Source: Reticulascus tulasneorum
Lineage: Eukaryota > Ascomycota > Sordariomycetes > Glomerellales > Reticulascaceae
Direction: 5' to 3'
Assembly: GCA_001557505.1 (NCBI GenBank)
Contig: LSAX01000002.1
Coordinates: 3,100,001-3,164,000, forward strand
Length of the DNA: 64,000 nucleotides
Shown here: positions 12,501 to 22,316 of the stretch, in pieces
Numbering within the stretch: position 1 is the first letter of the stretch
How the letters are laid out: every line of letters begins with the position of its first letter
Position numbers and translations under genes: made by a program
The notes under the pieces: model-generated
The model's database searches: none
What the model saw: the letters and a program-made list of their open reading frames with translations, nothing else
Told to the model about the DNA's origin: nothing

Positions 12501-12735
12501 TAAAATCCGGGTCTCGCAGGGCATCTTGTAGCCGCTCTTCGAGCACCGCACTCCCACTCGTATTGTACCGTCTCACTGACTTCAATTTCCTCCCGTTTTC
12601 AACTGCGGATCGGGCAAACTTGATGCGTTGTCGGCGCTCCTCTGCCAGAAGGACGAGCGAGCATGATGTACCGAATAGTAGCCCTCGGAGAGCATGAATT
12701 GCGGCCTTCGAAGGCACCGGGACAGAGGAGGACAT
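9583..12735 (-). CDS. Large PPR-like protein, probably mitochondrial
   Basis: Single open frame of 1050 codons from ATG at 12735 to TAG at 9583. The first 60 residues are basic, Ser/Ala-rich and poor in acidic residues, which suits a mitochondrial presequence. The body is built of helical repeats in the style of pentatricopeptide proteins, for example VFNRAARTCLLLRNYREAI and YSDYNFSNLLYAHTSRHDYD in the C-terminal third. Such fungal proteins bind organellar transcripts and act in mitochondrial RNA processing or translation. That role is inferred from the repeat type only, and I cannot name the yeast counterpart. It is head-to-tail with ERG1 and divergent from the aldo-keto reductase. The absence of any stop over 3.1 kb makes the gene itself certain. 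Confidence 0.75.
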   Translation of the reverse strand: MSSSVPVPSKAAIHALRGLLFGTSCSLVLLAEERRQRIKFARSAVENGRKLKSVRRYNTSGSAVLEERLQDALRDPDFIGWSHRSEEHGSQNFERRYLDHRASSDLGPDPRYPRRSLKRQNLNSSSSESLSLNLEPRVRRTPAGSELADHSRRNIVRPRFRSNALDEPLPLRKIVPLGPSTPSQGKARTILNKSAGRSSIALVWDWFLSRDHHAPGHESALRALGGDFTAFLQTPQQPGAALDLFRRAYSTIGDAVKCPEWLLQLSVSLSTACYNEGDCETAGRILEMIMSRMRITETNYLDHRPYAIIDALISQDDLQAMDGRKAVERLDLAAKLYLPKLVDDSLSQLDERAAVGEKLINSALSANHLRFLNQIFEETRCTDPVAATTGFIEQLQKHKKHKYAIDIFLRFYVPLPGPAASDEAVYDSIVNSVLETKGYGASKVLGSLKTSRGNRTLQVPGLWVKKLLWCHWTSFVNHGDTEKLYREVEANGFYGIQPSYQIRATMVGISAVAGESSLAQSEYEMLCALYPSARKDVELLGAFALAKAKKGDWAGVRTDFVAMMHLGNEGQQAQYSSAFGLVLKEFSKSHTWGEIEDFLEQYIQDVGVRLDHFLARFVADRHGRCRDIKALRRWLKFCATAGFAADEGFWIGMFKNCLATWSYSNEEVLQLCHALSWNLGSNFKAVEKEVQSLIGTTKIKAQKLRRAKITLRQVNVADEQSVYKRMMAEALHKNWKHVYGVYIRATHNGMGFSRRCLRLAVQASVSVGGASSKQAGHLLRKAQSEGHDTSVASVPLILAELAEIHEAGKAEAAVSGDTRGHPYPAIRRLLLRLEANHVKIDDSVFNRAARTCLLLRNYREAIALCVSAAEANGNNDLCYSDYNFSNLLYAHTSRHDYDRVGWLMDQLQHKEYRSGKLCRTALKWAMHYLKVASEVNKAEKYRASDLATLKLITDVHDRIRQEMRDWKKETRETLLGILTEPVEVGLVSLEPPIELLQPDENPGTTSQDAWQRLETVRARSGQDDIAAPSDDVSGATKQDRWQNLAAIEVK

Positions 12736-14413
12736 GGTGGTAGGTCTTCAACAGCCATGTCCGCCGTAGGCCGCTAATCACGAGAGTCTCGACATGTGTG
12801 GTATTTCGGCCGATATTTCGCAGTTGCAATTGGCGTCGTACAAAGGGAAAGGCAGCCGTCGTAGTGAAGTCCGAGGATGTTAAATTATCGTATGTTTCTT
12901 AGTGGAGCTTTGATGATTCGTGCAGCTCAGCACCTTGAACTTCTATGGCGGGCCGGGGTTGCCAAAACGAAATGCCGCTTTAATGTTTTTCCGCCCCGCG
13001 CCTTAACTAAGATCAGATATGCAATTGTGTGGATGGAGGAGGGACCCACTATCAGAGGGTATAATCATCCTACCAGACCTCGCGGGCAATCTTGTAAGAT
13101 GGAGGTGAGTTGCTCCGTCCACAGCATCCCGAATTCCTTCAGATCTTTGTCCGCAAGCCAGCAAGTCCTTGCGAGATCTGGAAGTAGAACGAGATGGGTG
13201 CCCGATATTCCCATAAATTGCCCGTTAGCTTCGCCGATTGAGTCACCAATGCAAATCTGCAAGCAGCATCAAGTCGCAGCGTAGTACTTGGACTGATATC
13301 ATTGACAGAATGAGCCTTCCGTGATGAGGCAGACGACTTAGCTCGGCGGAAGCGTTCTAAACTCCTCTTACATCCGTGCAAATGGTCGCACGGCAGGATA
13401 TCACAGTCTACGGCCTGGTATCAGGTCTATCCTCTAAATTACAATCGCATCTGACCTTATCCTCTCGTCTTGGTCGGGCCGGCTACACGTCCCTGAAGCC
13501 AAGCTTTGAAAAGGAATATACGTACATCTCCGTCTGTCTAGACCTTCCATCCGGGTGTGGATATCTAGGTGCGCATTGAAACCTGGAGAGAAGCACGTCC
13601 CGTAAGTCGCAACAGCTTCCCGAGTATCGGAGATTCTGATTGTGTGCCCTTCCATGATGCTGTTTTATCGCGGAAGCTCTTACGGGATTGATTGTGGTTG
13701 AACATGTCGCGCCAATGATTATCCTATCGTCTTACCTAAAGAAGCTGCCACGTCCGCGTCCGAGCGACGGCCCCGGTTTTGGAGCCCGGCAGCAAAGGTT
13801 GTGCAGCCCGAATTTAGACCGATTCTGGAATGAAACCATCTGCTCGGCCTTTACGTCGGGGTTAACACAATCTATGCCAGTCGGCAGTCCGGGCAGGTGC
13901 AACTACCCGCGCCATAGCTCTTTACTACGATGCTCATTCCGGAGTTAGGGTAGATGCATGACCCAATGGAGCTTCCATAGGTAGCAGTAGCCCAAAACGT
14001 TGATCATCTTTCCTCGAAAGTCATGAGATCATTCGCACGGCCTGATCCGCGACCGTCATCGACAAGCCAGGTGGGGGGATCAAGTTCAGTCTTCAGCTTT
14101 CTTCCAAACACGTCTCCGGAATGATTCGAGTCCGGGTTGTCTATAGTAATTATTAAGCCTCACATCTTCCCCGCTCATCGTCCAACACCAAGAGACAGAC
14201 CATTTCCATGGTATGTCTCACATCCTTGACGCACATAATATTTATATGTTCATCACCATCCCCGATTCTCTGATTCCTTTTTTCTCTCCCTCAATTCATA
14301 CACCCACTCACCGCAGCTGAACCACACTTGCCCTTTTTGCACACTCTAACCAGCAACAGCATCGCTGCAACTTCTAACTGCCAAGCCTCGAGCCTCAGCT
14401 ATCTTCCGCAAAT
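12736..14413. other. 1.7-kb divergent intergenic region
   Basis: Promoter region between the minus-strand PPR gene and the plus-strand reductase. No ORF here looks coding. A pyrimidine-rich stretch at about 14275-14345 precedes the reductase ATG, as is common in fungal leaders. Confidence 0.6.
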
Positions 14414-15861
14414 ATGTCTGCTCTACCAATGGCACCGCCACCGATCAGTCCTTTGGGACGGTATCGACTGCTCTCTCCTACCGCGGGAGTCCGAGTTAGT
14501 CCATTGTGCCTCGGCGCAATGAACTTTGGTGATGCCTGGTATGCTTCAGCCACTTGCCAGCCCTGATTGAACAAGGCAACTAACAACACATAGGAAGGGC
14601 TACATGGGAACTTGTGACCAGAAAACAGTTGACAGTATTCTGGACTTCTTTTATGAACAAGTGAGCACTCACCGTACTTGCCACACCATTCACTCATTGA
14701 CCATACATCTAGGGAGGCAATTTTGTAGATACCGCAAACAATTACCAGTTTGAGGAGTCGGAAGTCTGGATCGGAGAATGGATGAAGAAACGAGGGGTAC
14801 GAGACCAAATGGGTAAGCCAGTGTACTTTACATTGAAGCCATGAACCACTCTAATCAGCCACCAGTCATTGCAACCAAATACACAACAAACTTCAAGTCA
14901 GGGCCTAATGCGCCACCAATCATGGCCAACTTCACCGGCAACGGTGCAAAGAGTCTGCACACGTCCGTGAACGCGAGTTTGCGGAAGCTTCAAACTGATT
15001 ACATCGATTTGGTAGGTGCTCCAACCGCCCTAAGTAATCTCTATTAACTATCAGCAGCTTTATGTTCATTGGTGGGACTATTCCACATCTATTCCTGAGT
15101 TGATGCAGTCCCTGAACCACCTCGTCGCCTCCGGCAAGGTCCTCTATCTCGGTATCAGCGACACTCCTGCCTGGGTGGTTAGGTAAGCTCTACAATGTTT
15201 GGGCATCTCACTGCCATCACTAACATCCCGTCAGCAAAGCAAATGAATATGCTCGGGGCCATGGTCTTGCCCAGTTTTCGGTCTACCAAGGACGGTGGTC
15301 CGCCGCGTCGCGAGATTTCGAACGTGAGATTATTCCCATGACCAAAGCTGAGGGCATGGGCCTAGCTCCTTGGGGAGCACTGGGTGGAGGAAAGTTTAAG
15401 TCCGAGGAACAACGAAAGTCACAGGACGGACGCAAAGTCCCGGCCAGCGAGGCCGATATCAAGATCAGCAAAGTCTTGGAATCGATCGCTAAACGCAAGA
15501 ACAGCATTATTACCAGCATTGCTCTTGCCTACGTCATGCACAAAACACCATACGTGTTCCCTATCGTTGGTGGCCGAACAGTTGATCACCTGAAGCAAAA
15601 CATCGAAGCCCTAACGCTTGAGATGACGGACGATGATATCAAGGAGATCGATGGTGCTGTTCCGTTTGACGCAGGATTCCCGCATAACTTCTTGTGGGGC
15701 GACAAGATTCCTTCTAATCCTGGCGAGGTTTGGCTGTTGAATATGGCTGGCCATTTCGATTACGTTCCCGCTGCAAAGGTACGTAGACACGAGAATATCG
15801 CCTGCCTAGATCTGACTGACACTTCCGACAGCCGATTGAGCCAAGCAAAGGCGGAGAGTAG
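14414..15861 (+). CDS. Aldo-keto reductase, aryl-alcohol dehydrogenase / norsolorinic-acid reductase-like
   Basis: NADPH-dependent reductase of the AKR superfamily, closest in style to fungal aryl-alcohol dehydrogenases and norsolorinate reductase-like proteins. The substrate is unknown. Exons are 14414-14538, 14594-14660, 14713-14812, 14866-15011, 15058-15182, 15235-15778 and 15832-15861, giving 378 aa. All junctions keep frame. The AKR tetrad is visible: Asp70 and Tyr75 in FVDTANNYQ, Lys102 in ATKYT and His150 in YVHWWD. A C-terminal cofactor-loop region includes [14 protein letters not shown]. There are no polyketide-type neighbours, so a role in a toxin pathway is not supported by context. 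Exon 5 has a NAGNAG acceptor, where use of the first AG would add one Gln. An ATG at 14209 lies in the leader directly before a GTATGT. Confidence 0.88.
15052..15057 (+). other. Tandem NAGNAG splice acceptor in the reductase
   Basis: The intron from 15012 ends in CAGCAG. The distal AG (15057) gives LLYVHWWD, the family pattern. The proximal AG (15054) inserts Gln five residues before the catalytic His. Both keep frame. Confidence 0.7.
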
Positions 15862-17305
15862 GGCTTCCGGCTGAGACCCCAACGACATCGATGGATGCCA
15901 AGAGAATATTGAGGACTTGCGTCGTGGAAATTCGAAGCTTTACTTGTCAATGGTGCCCATCAATTTCGAGCTAGTTATCCATAGAAGCATTGATCCACTT
16001 TTGAAAAACATGATCGCACAAATTTGCAGATGGGACCGACACACCCTATCGCAAAGAAAAAGGGTGACGTCTGCCGAAGAAATGAGAGAGGAGAAACCTG
16101 CTGTATGATGTCCAGTTGCGGTCCCTTTAAGCATCTCATGATTACGTATGCAGTAAGCGTCAAATGGTTCATCTGGAGTGCGTTAGCACCCGGTTCGACG
16201 ATCTTGGCTGGGCGTAAGCACCTTAATGCAAACGCAGTACTTTAAGTAGATGGCCCAACAGACCGACGCCTTCAAATCTGCTCTCAGTAAACGCAAGCAG
16301 GACGTACTTGAGTCATACTACTTGCTCCATGCAAGAACTCGACAATAATTATTATATCTGGTTGCCTTCGGCCCATTATGTTTGCCTGTTTCCCAAGACT
16401 CCTCAGTTGCCGTCCCAGGACGCGTACTCACATCAGAGTTGTTCGACAAACCAAAGTGTTTTTTTTCTTCGTTATAAACATGTTTCAACGGTCCTGCTGC
16501 ATTAGTGCAATGAACGGTAGTACAATTCTTCTCAGCAATATTATCAATCCGGACGCATCTACTTGATTGTCCCAAGTCTGAAATTGTCAGTGCCGCTCAG
16601 GACCATGTCAAGAAGATTGACGGTCTTGCAAGGTTTGAATTGTCACGATATTGTCTCTTTGCTCCTGTTTATCATCGAACTGTAGTTCCGTCCCGCTGCA
16701 AGAGTTTGCTCCTCACTTCTGGTTCTCTGACTCACGCCTTTTCGGCAGAATATACTGCAAGGTGATAGATAGCTGGAGGTCCTGAACTCTGATCTTCACA
16801 ATCTTATGCGATTATCATCAAAGGAGCAGTATAGCATTAGCTACTTCTCCCGAAAATCAATAAAACACCGTCTACTGACACCGTACATAACGTGGACACA
16901 TATCTTGGTCCTCTTCTCATCCATCACTTTGCTCCTTCTTACCGCTAAGTTGAGCGTCCATCACTCCTGCTTTGCTAATGCTCTCTTCTCGGCGCTCCGT
17001 CTCTCCCACCCCACTTTTCCAATATTGCTCTTACCTGCTCATGATAAACCGCTCTTGCCGAGCTGATTCACGTACGTAACAGGCAAAACCAAGTCGAATC
17101 GAAGGAGCTTGGCGTTCCATCACCACAATCCCTAGCAGATGCGCATCTGAGTGTCTCTACCTGAGCTAGGAACGGGTCCTGGTCGAAATATCAACATCTA
17201 CACATCAAGCTACTTAGAGACCCCAGGGTAAAGCCAGAACGATACTTTTGCTCTCGCAAGAACTTCTTGACTTCAGGTACCAGCAGCTTGAAAAGTGGTA
17301 CCAAG
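15862..17305. other. Intergenic region downstream of the reductase
   Basis: About 1.4 kb of AT-richer DNA with only short ORFs. The pyrimidine-rich stretch near 16910-17045 gives a Leu/Ser-rich 86-codon frame that looks compositional rather than coding. No repeat or RNA gene is seen. Confidence 0.55.
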
Positions 17306-18031
17306 TCATGCTGTGAATATCGCCGCTTTTGTTCTCTTCCCAAAAATCATGGAAATTTCACAAGATCCGATCATCTTGGCATCCTCATTCAACTCTGGCC
17401 ACGTCTTAAAAGCCACTGGCCTCAAGGCTAAGAGAATGACCTCAAGACTCTCGGACGCTAATAGAGTGTGGAGCCCACTTCGAATCCCGAAAAGCTGGAG
17501 CCGGCCCAGGTTTAAGAAGATCCCAAAGCCAGCAGAACCACTTAGCCGATCACCTAACTCATGGAGAGATGGATTTGAGCCAGATGAGGCGATTCCGGCG
17601 CCAAGATGTTGGTTTGGAGGAAAGCGTCTGCCTGCGGGTTGTCCACCGAAGAGCAAGCTCCATGGGAATCCGGGAATTGCACCAATGCCGCAGATCTTGC
17701 CTATCCAAAACATTCCTGTTGAAATTGAGGGCTCTTCTGAGGCGCAAAGGGCAACGGAAGCCATCTCCCCCTGGGTTATCCCAGCCACCCAGTTGCCAAA
17801 AGCGGCCAGGACAAACCCAAATTCAGTGGACGACCTCCTAACGATTCCTGAAACACAATACCATACTCCACCACATAGGAGGAACAGCGGAGACGCGGTC
17901 ATCCAAGATCCTGCAGATAGAGAAACAGGTGCTGTGTTGTTGCCAGACCCCAGATATCTAATCTCACCGAGACATGCGGGTGCCTTAAAGTTGAAGACAA
18001 AAGGCACAAGTGAGAGCGGTCGCCACCTCAA
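17306..18031 (-). CDS. Doubtful ORF, hydrophobic (possible membrane protein or gene relic)
   Basis: A minus-strand frame is open for about 240 codons but begins at TTG. The first in-frame ATG is at about residue 44. It contains hydrophobic stretches such as PLFLLCGGVWYCVSGIV and GFVLAAFGNWVAGI, so a polytopic membrane protein is possible. A GTGAGA donor near 17968 and CTGCAG acceptor near 17911 could form an intron at its 5' part. Another hydrophobic frame (near 17985-18100) could belong to an upstream exon, but I could not join them convincingly. The plus strand over the same bases is also open for 275 codons, so open length alone proves nothing. I recognise no family. It may be a decayed gene. 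Confidence 0.25.
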   Translation of the reverse strand: MRWRPLSLVPFVFNFKAPACLGEIRYLGSGNNTAPVSLSAGSWMTASPLFLLCGGVWYCVSGIVRRSSTEFGFVLAAFGNWVAGITQGEMASVALCASEEPSISTGMFWIGKICGIGAIPGFPWSLLFGGQPAGRRFPPNQHLGAGIASSGSNPSLHELGDRLSGSAGFGIFLNLGRLQLFGIRSGLHTLLASESLEVILLALRPVAFKTWPELNEDAKMIGSCEISMIFGKRTKAAIFTA

Positions 18032-18432
18032 TTACATCAACCATGCGAACCACGAAGGCTCCCATAATCGATGTAAAAGCGAGGGATGGAGTCAGATCAC
18101 GGGTGCGATGAGGAATGGCTGAGATGGCTAGGATCTGGGTTCCTGACTGCAGGGGAGGCCAGCGGCGCGCGGAACCCCGGGGTAGATACCTCAAGGTATA
18201 TTGCGCGCCGCTTCACAAACAGTGAGATTTGAAAGGGCTGAATTTGCCAAATTAGCTATGATTGAGATCACAACGGTGTCTGTCTATAAGCAACAGGTGT
18301 CTATGCGACGTACCAGACTTTTCCGTAACCCGCCTTCCTCCTTCCTAAGCAAATCAGCCGCAGTCTGGATGTCCAACGAACGCCAAGCGCCTGATATCGA
18401 TGCCTTCAGTTCTTCTCAATACGGCGCAACGA

Positions 18433-19673
18433 CTATTTGGCACCCTTCCCCTTTGCTTCCGCCTCACCAAGCTCTCGAATGAAGACCTTGGTTTTACCTT
18501 CTCCGCTATAATCCTCCATGCCAGTCTCGAAACCTGGACAAACTCCAATAGCGAGGTATTTCCCGTCATTGGAGAAAGCTAAAGCTGCAACACTGTCGGG
18601 GAACTTCTGATACTGCTTCATTCTCCGTTTCGCCTCTGCATCCCATAATGCCACTGTCCCATCACCGCCACCTGATGCAAAGGTTCCGTAGACTGGGTGG
18701 AACTGAAGGGCATTCACCGGGAACACTATATCACCATCGCCATCCGCTGGGGCAGCTTGCCGATGACACTTGAACGCATATTTCCGCGCCTGTGATTCAA
18801 CAGAGTCCTCAAACCACTCAACAGCGACTCGGCCCTCGATGCTGCTTGTGGCATATCCCGCATCGTTGGGCATACAAGACACGGAGCGAGTGAGGAACTT
18901 GAGGGACGATTCCCGCTGCTGCCAGGGCTTGAGGTCGGGGGGATTTGGGGTGGAGAATAGTGCCGGAACGGCGCCGAGATCGTAAATATTGACCAATCGA
19001 GCCGTCATTGCGACTACTAGTTTTGAAGGGCTTGCTGCGAGTGCGTGAGGTTTGCCTGGCAATTGGATCGTGATGTTGACGTCTGATGGGCTCTTGGTAT
19101 TGTGTATTTGTATTGTTTGGTCCCAAGAAGCCGAGATAAGTAACGCTACGAGTAATATCAGTAGATGCACCTCGGCCTGTACAAGGCAATCGCCACTTAC
19201 AGTGTCCAGGGCTGTAGGCAACACATCGAACTGGTGCTCCGTGTTGGCTAACAACTGTCTTCTCCCCAGTTTCGAGATCAATCCTAGGGTAGCATGTAAG
19301 CCTGGGGGGCACCAGTTGCCAAACCAATCCCGCCCCTTACCTGTAGACCTGCCAATCCATACAAGCAGTGAATGCTTCATTGTCGTTTGCTCCAAAGCAT
19401 ACGTCAAGAACTGGTGCACGGTGCTCAATCGTCTTTATCAGAGTCCCTTGCCCATCCTCGTCACCGCTCTCCAAATCGTAGAGGTAGATGTTCTTGTCCC
19501 ATGACGACGCAAGCAATTTAGTAGGCGACCCTGGCGCAAAAGAAAGAGCCGAAATAGCGTCTGAAGGTGGCTGCGCGAGCTCGAATTGCGATGCTGTGAC
19601 TGTACAAAGATGTTAGTGCATTCAAACAACGAAAATTTGATCTTCTTGAGTCTTCGATCTTACCAGGTGCCAT
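18433..19673 (-). CDS. BUB3: Mitotic checkpoint WD40 protein Bub3
   Basis: Bub3 is the WD40 propeller that brings Bub1 and BubR1/Mad3 to phosphorylated kinetochores for the spindle checkpoint. Exons on the minus strand are 19664-19673, 19341-19599, 19201-19283 and 18433-19145, giving 354 aa. All junctions keep frame and introns are 55-64 nt. Family hallmarks are SASWDQT in the third repeat, the nearly invariant SSIEGRVAVEWF, KYAFKCHR, and the closing ALAFSNDGKYLAIG. The Gle2/Rae1 family is the main look-alike, but the SIEGRVAVE and KYAFKCHR sequences fit Bub3 better. The first coding exon is only 10 nt (ATG plus 7). The gene is divergent from eIF2 alpha, with 459 bp between start codons. Confidence 0.93.
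19600..19663 (-). other. BUB3 intron 1, after a 10-nt coding exon
   Basis: 64-nt intron, GTAAGA to TGTACAG on the minus strand. Splicing gives MAPV then TASQFELAQPPSDAI, and the frame then matches the first WD repeat. Without it the next frame lacks an initiator. Confidence 0.8.
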
Positions 19674-20132
19674 CTTGCTTATTTGTCGAGGAAAAGCAGC
19701 TCGTGATTGTAAACAAAAACTCCAGTGCTGCGGTGGTGTTGACATGCATTTTTTGGTTGGAGGGGTATCGGTCACGTGCCGATGCCGCTAGCGACCTTGG
19801 TACAGGTTCTGCCGGGCGTGACCGTCTTCTAACTTAGCCTCATCAGCGCCACACCCCACCATTGTTCTGCAATTTTCTGGGTCATCGACACAAAATTGAC
19901 TCCACGACTTGATTACTCCCCCAAATCTTCGAGCGCAATCGCATTCCGTGTCTAAGAGACATCTAACCTTTTCAGAAAGAGAGCATATCAGCCGCTTTTT
20001 GTGTTTGCCAAGAAATCGAAGCCGAACCAAGGACTTGACATACATCGAGTGCGACCTGGCGCGCCGTTCACCCCGCCTTCCACCTATCAAACCACCCATC
20101 TCATCCAGGGCAAGATTATAACAACCGCCAAG
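19674..20132. promoter_or_regulatory. Shared divergent promoter region BUB3/eIF2 alpha
   Basis: 459 bp separate the two start codons, so one region must drive both genes in opposite directions. I see no clear TATA box. Sequence near eIF2 alpha is mixed CT/AC-rich, as in many fungal leaders. Confidence 0.6.
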
Positions 20133-21780
20133 ATGTCGCTCACGAACTGCCGTTTCTATGAGCAAAAATTTCCAGAAATTGACAGCTTTGTCATGGTGAA
20201 CGTGAAGCAGGTCAGTCTCCTCCAGGGAGCCTATTGCAGCTCTATGGCGCCGCTTTCCCCAGCTTTTGTTGACCCCGCCAGATCGCAGAGATGGGAGCCT
20301 ACGTCAAGCTGCTCGAATACGACAACATAGGTATGATACCACGATCGCCAGAATGATATACTTGGGGACCGGGGATTGCAATACGGGGAGCACTCCCTCT
20401 GGGAGTTGCTCTGTTTCATCATATTTGCCACTGATACTGATTCTGCGCGCAGATGGCATGATCCTTCTTTCTGAACTCTCGCGACGACGTATTCGAAGTA
20501 TTCAAAAGCTCATTCGAGTAGGACGAAACGAAGGCAAGTTATGCCAGGGCGAATTCTGAGGACTCAGATTATGCACCACCGCCCAAGCGTCATATTTGCT
20601 CCATCCACTCAAATCACTTTGACAGGACAATAACTAACACGTATACTGGATCAGTCGTCGTAGTTCTGAGGGTAGACAAAGAAAAAGGTATGCTGTCATT
20701 GGCCAGAGATCATGGCGGTAGTTAACACAGCGAAGGCTACATCGATTTGAGCAAACGTCGAGTTTCTCCAGAAGACATTGTCCGATGTGAAGAAAGGTAA
20801 GAGCCACATGCCTAACGACACGTAATTTTCGCTGAGATTGCTAATGCCCTGGCAGATACAACAAAGGAAAGCTCGTCCACTCCATTATGAGGCACGTCGC
20901 AGAAAAGACGGTTACCCCCATCGAGACATTGTACGAGACAATAGCGTGGCCACTCGACAAGAAATATGGCCATAGCATTGACGCCCTCAAACTGTCCATC
21001 TTGTAAGACAAGCTGTATCAAACAAAAATGCTCTCTATCTAATGTGTTTACAGGAATCCTTCAGTATGGGAGAACATCGCCTTCCCGAGCGATGCAGTAG
21101 CGGAGGAGCTCAAGTCCTATATTGGAAAACGGTTGACGCCGCAACCAACGAAGGTATGCGTTTGCAATATCTGCTGCATTCCTTTCTTTTATTTTGCGAG
21201 AACATGGAGATATTCTTGGATACCCGCGGAGCAATCTCTAGGTCTTGCTGCAGATACTCTCGAGATACTGGCAGCGAAGTCGTTAAGAGGTTTCGTATCC
21301 CACCTATGAAGAATACAGCTAACATGCTCTAGCTACGAGCTGATGTGGAGGTTACATGCTTTGGTTACGAGGGTATCGATGCCGTTAAGACTGCGTAAGT
21401 AGGACTCTGTTAACAGAATGGATGGGAGGTTGTTTGCTAATGCCTCTTTCTCGCGCAGCTTAGCGACAGCAGAGGCGGCCAACACCCCAGACACACAAGT
21501 GAAGGTGAAGCTGGTCTCACCACCACTGTATGTCTTGACAAGCACGTGCTTGGACAAGGCTGTTGGCATCGGCCGACTAGAGGCCGCCATCCAGGAAATA
21601 CGAACAAGCATCGAACAGGCGAACGGCAATTTGGTTGTCAAGATGGAACCGAAGGCGGTTACCGAGAGCGATGACGCGGAACTGCAGGCATTGATGGAGA
21701 AGAGAGAGCGCGAGAATGCCGAGGTCAGCGGAGACGAGAGCGTCAGCGAGAGTGACGAGAACATTCCCGAGACTATGTAA
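20133..21780 (+). CDS. SUI2: Translation initiation factor eIF2, alpha subunit
   Basis: Regulatory subunit of eIF2, which carries initiator Met-tRNA to the 40S ribosome. Nine exons: 20133-20210, 20282-20330, 20453-20533, 20655-20687, 20736-20796, 20856-21002, 21054-21153, 21333-21394 and 21459-21780, giving 310 aa, the family length. The S1 domain is at residues 15-90. The Gcn2 phosphorylation site is intact: Ser52 in [11 protein letters not shown], the residue called Ser51 in the mature protein. [11 protein letters not shown] closes the S1 domain, and the C-terminal tail is acidic. Intron 3 has a GC donor (GCAAGT at 20534) and exon 4 is only 33 nt. Both are dictated by the conserved [19 protein letters not shown] sequence. 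Intron 4 ends in AAG. Confidence 0.97.
20534..20654 (+). other. GC-AG intron in eIF2 alpha
   Basis: 121-nt intron with donor G|GCAAGT and acceptor ATCAG. The nearest GT (in AAGTTA, 20538) would shift the frame. Use of GC restores [12 protein letters not shown], which the family requires. Confidence 0.85.
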
Positions 21781-22316
21781 ATATCTCAGGGATGTAAAGA
21801 CTGTCAGAGGTTTGCTGGCCGCGCCGGGCTTGTGTCTTAAGCGGCACGAGTATGCTGTCGACTCGAACAGACGTGCCTCGAGCCTGGTATTATGAGCAGA
21901 AGCTGTTGTCCGGCCCAAATCCTAGAGGATCCCATCGAGACGGAAAAGCATTCGAGTTCAGGCGCTTAAGGTCACTGATTGCCGGTAGTCATGCCAAGGA
22001 GCTGTGTGATAGAACAATTCAAGACCTTCATAATTATCTCAGAACTGCATGCCAAAATAGTACTGTTGAGAGATCTGTTAGAGGTTCTGAAGTTTGCTTG
22101 TTTTGGCCAGTTTGCCGCTAGGTAGTCCAGCCCCTGAAAAAGACCGGATCGACCCGACTTTACCAGCATTTGGCGAGGTACACAGGTACAAATGGATCGT
22201 CTTACACGACAGGCGATAAGATAGCGAGTCTCGAAATTTCCGAGCTCCGAGCTTCCAGCACAGTCCTTTCCGATCGCGACAACAATTCTGCTGTGGTGGT
22301 AATTAAAACAACACTC
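21781..22316. other. Intergenic region eIF2 alpha to IMP2
   Basis: 536 bp holding the 3' UTR of eIF2 alpha and the IMP2 promoter. No separate gene is seen. Confidence 0.6.

Noticed and set aside
14414..15861. Secondary-metabolite (aflatoxin-type) cluster suggested by the norsolorinate reductase-like AKR
   Set aside because: No polyketide synthase, P450, transporter or pathway regulator lies nearby; the neighbours are housekeeping genes.
17478..17488. TTCGAATCCC resembling part of a tRNA T arm
   Set aside because: The flanking bases do not pair to form a T stem and no cloverleaf could be built.
17295..18122. 275-codon plus-strand frame
   Set aside because: Begins at GTG, has no recognisable motifs, and overlaps the doubtful minus frame. 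Neither strand is proven.
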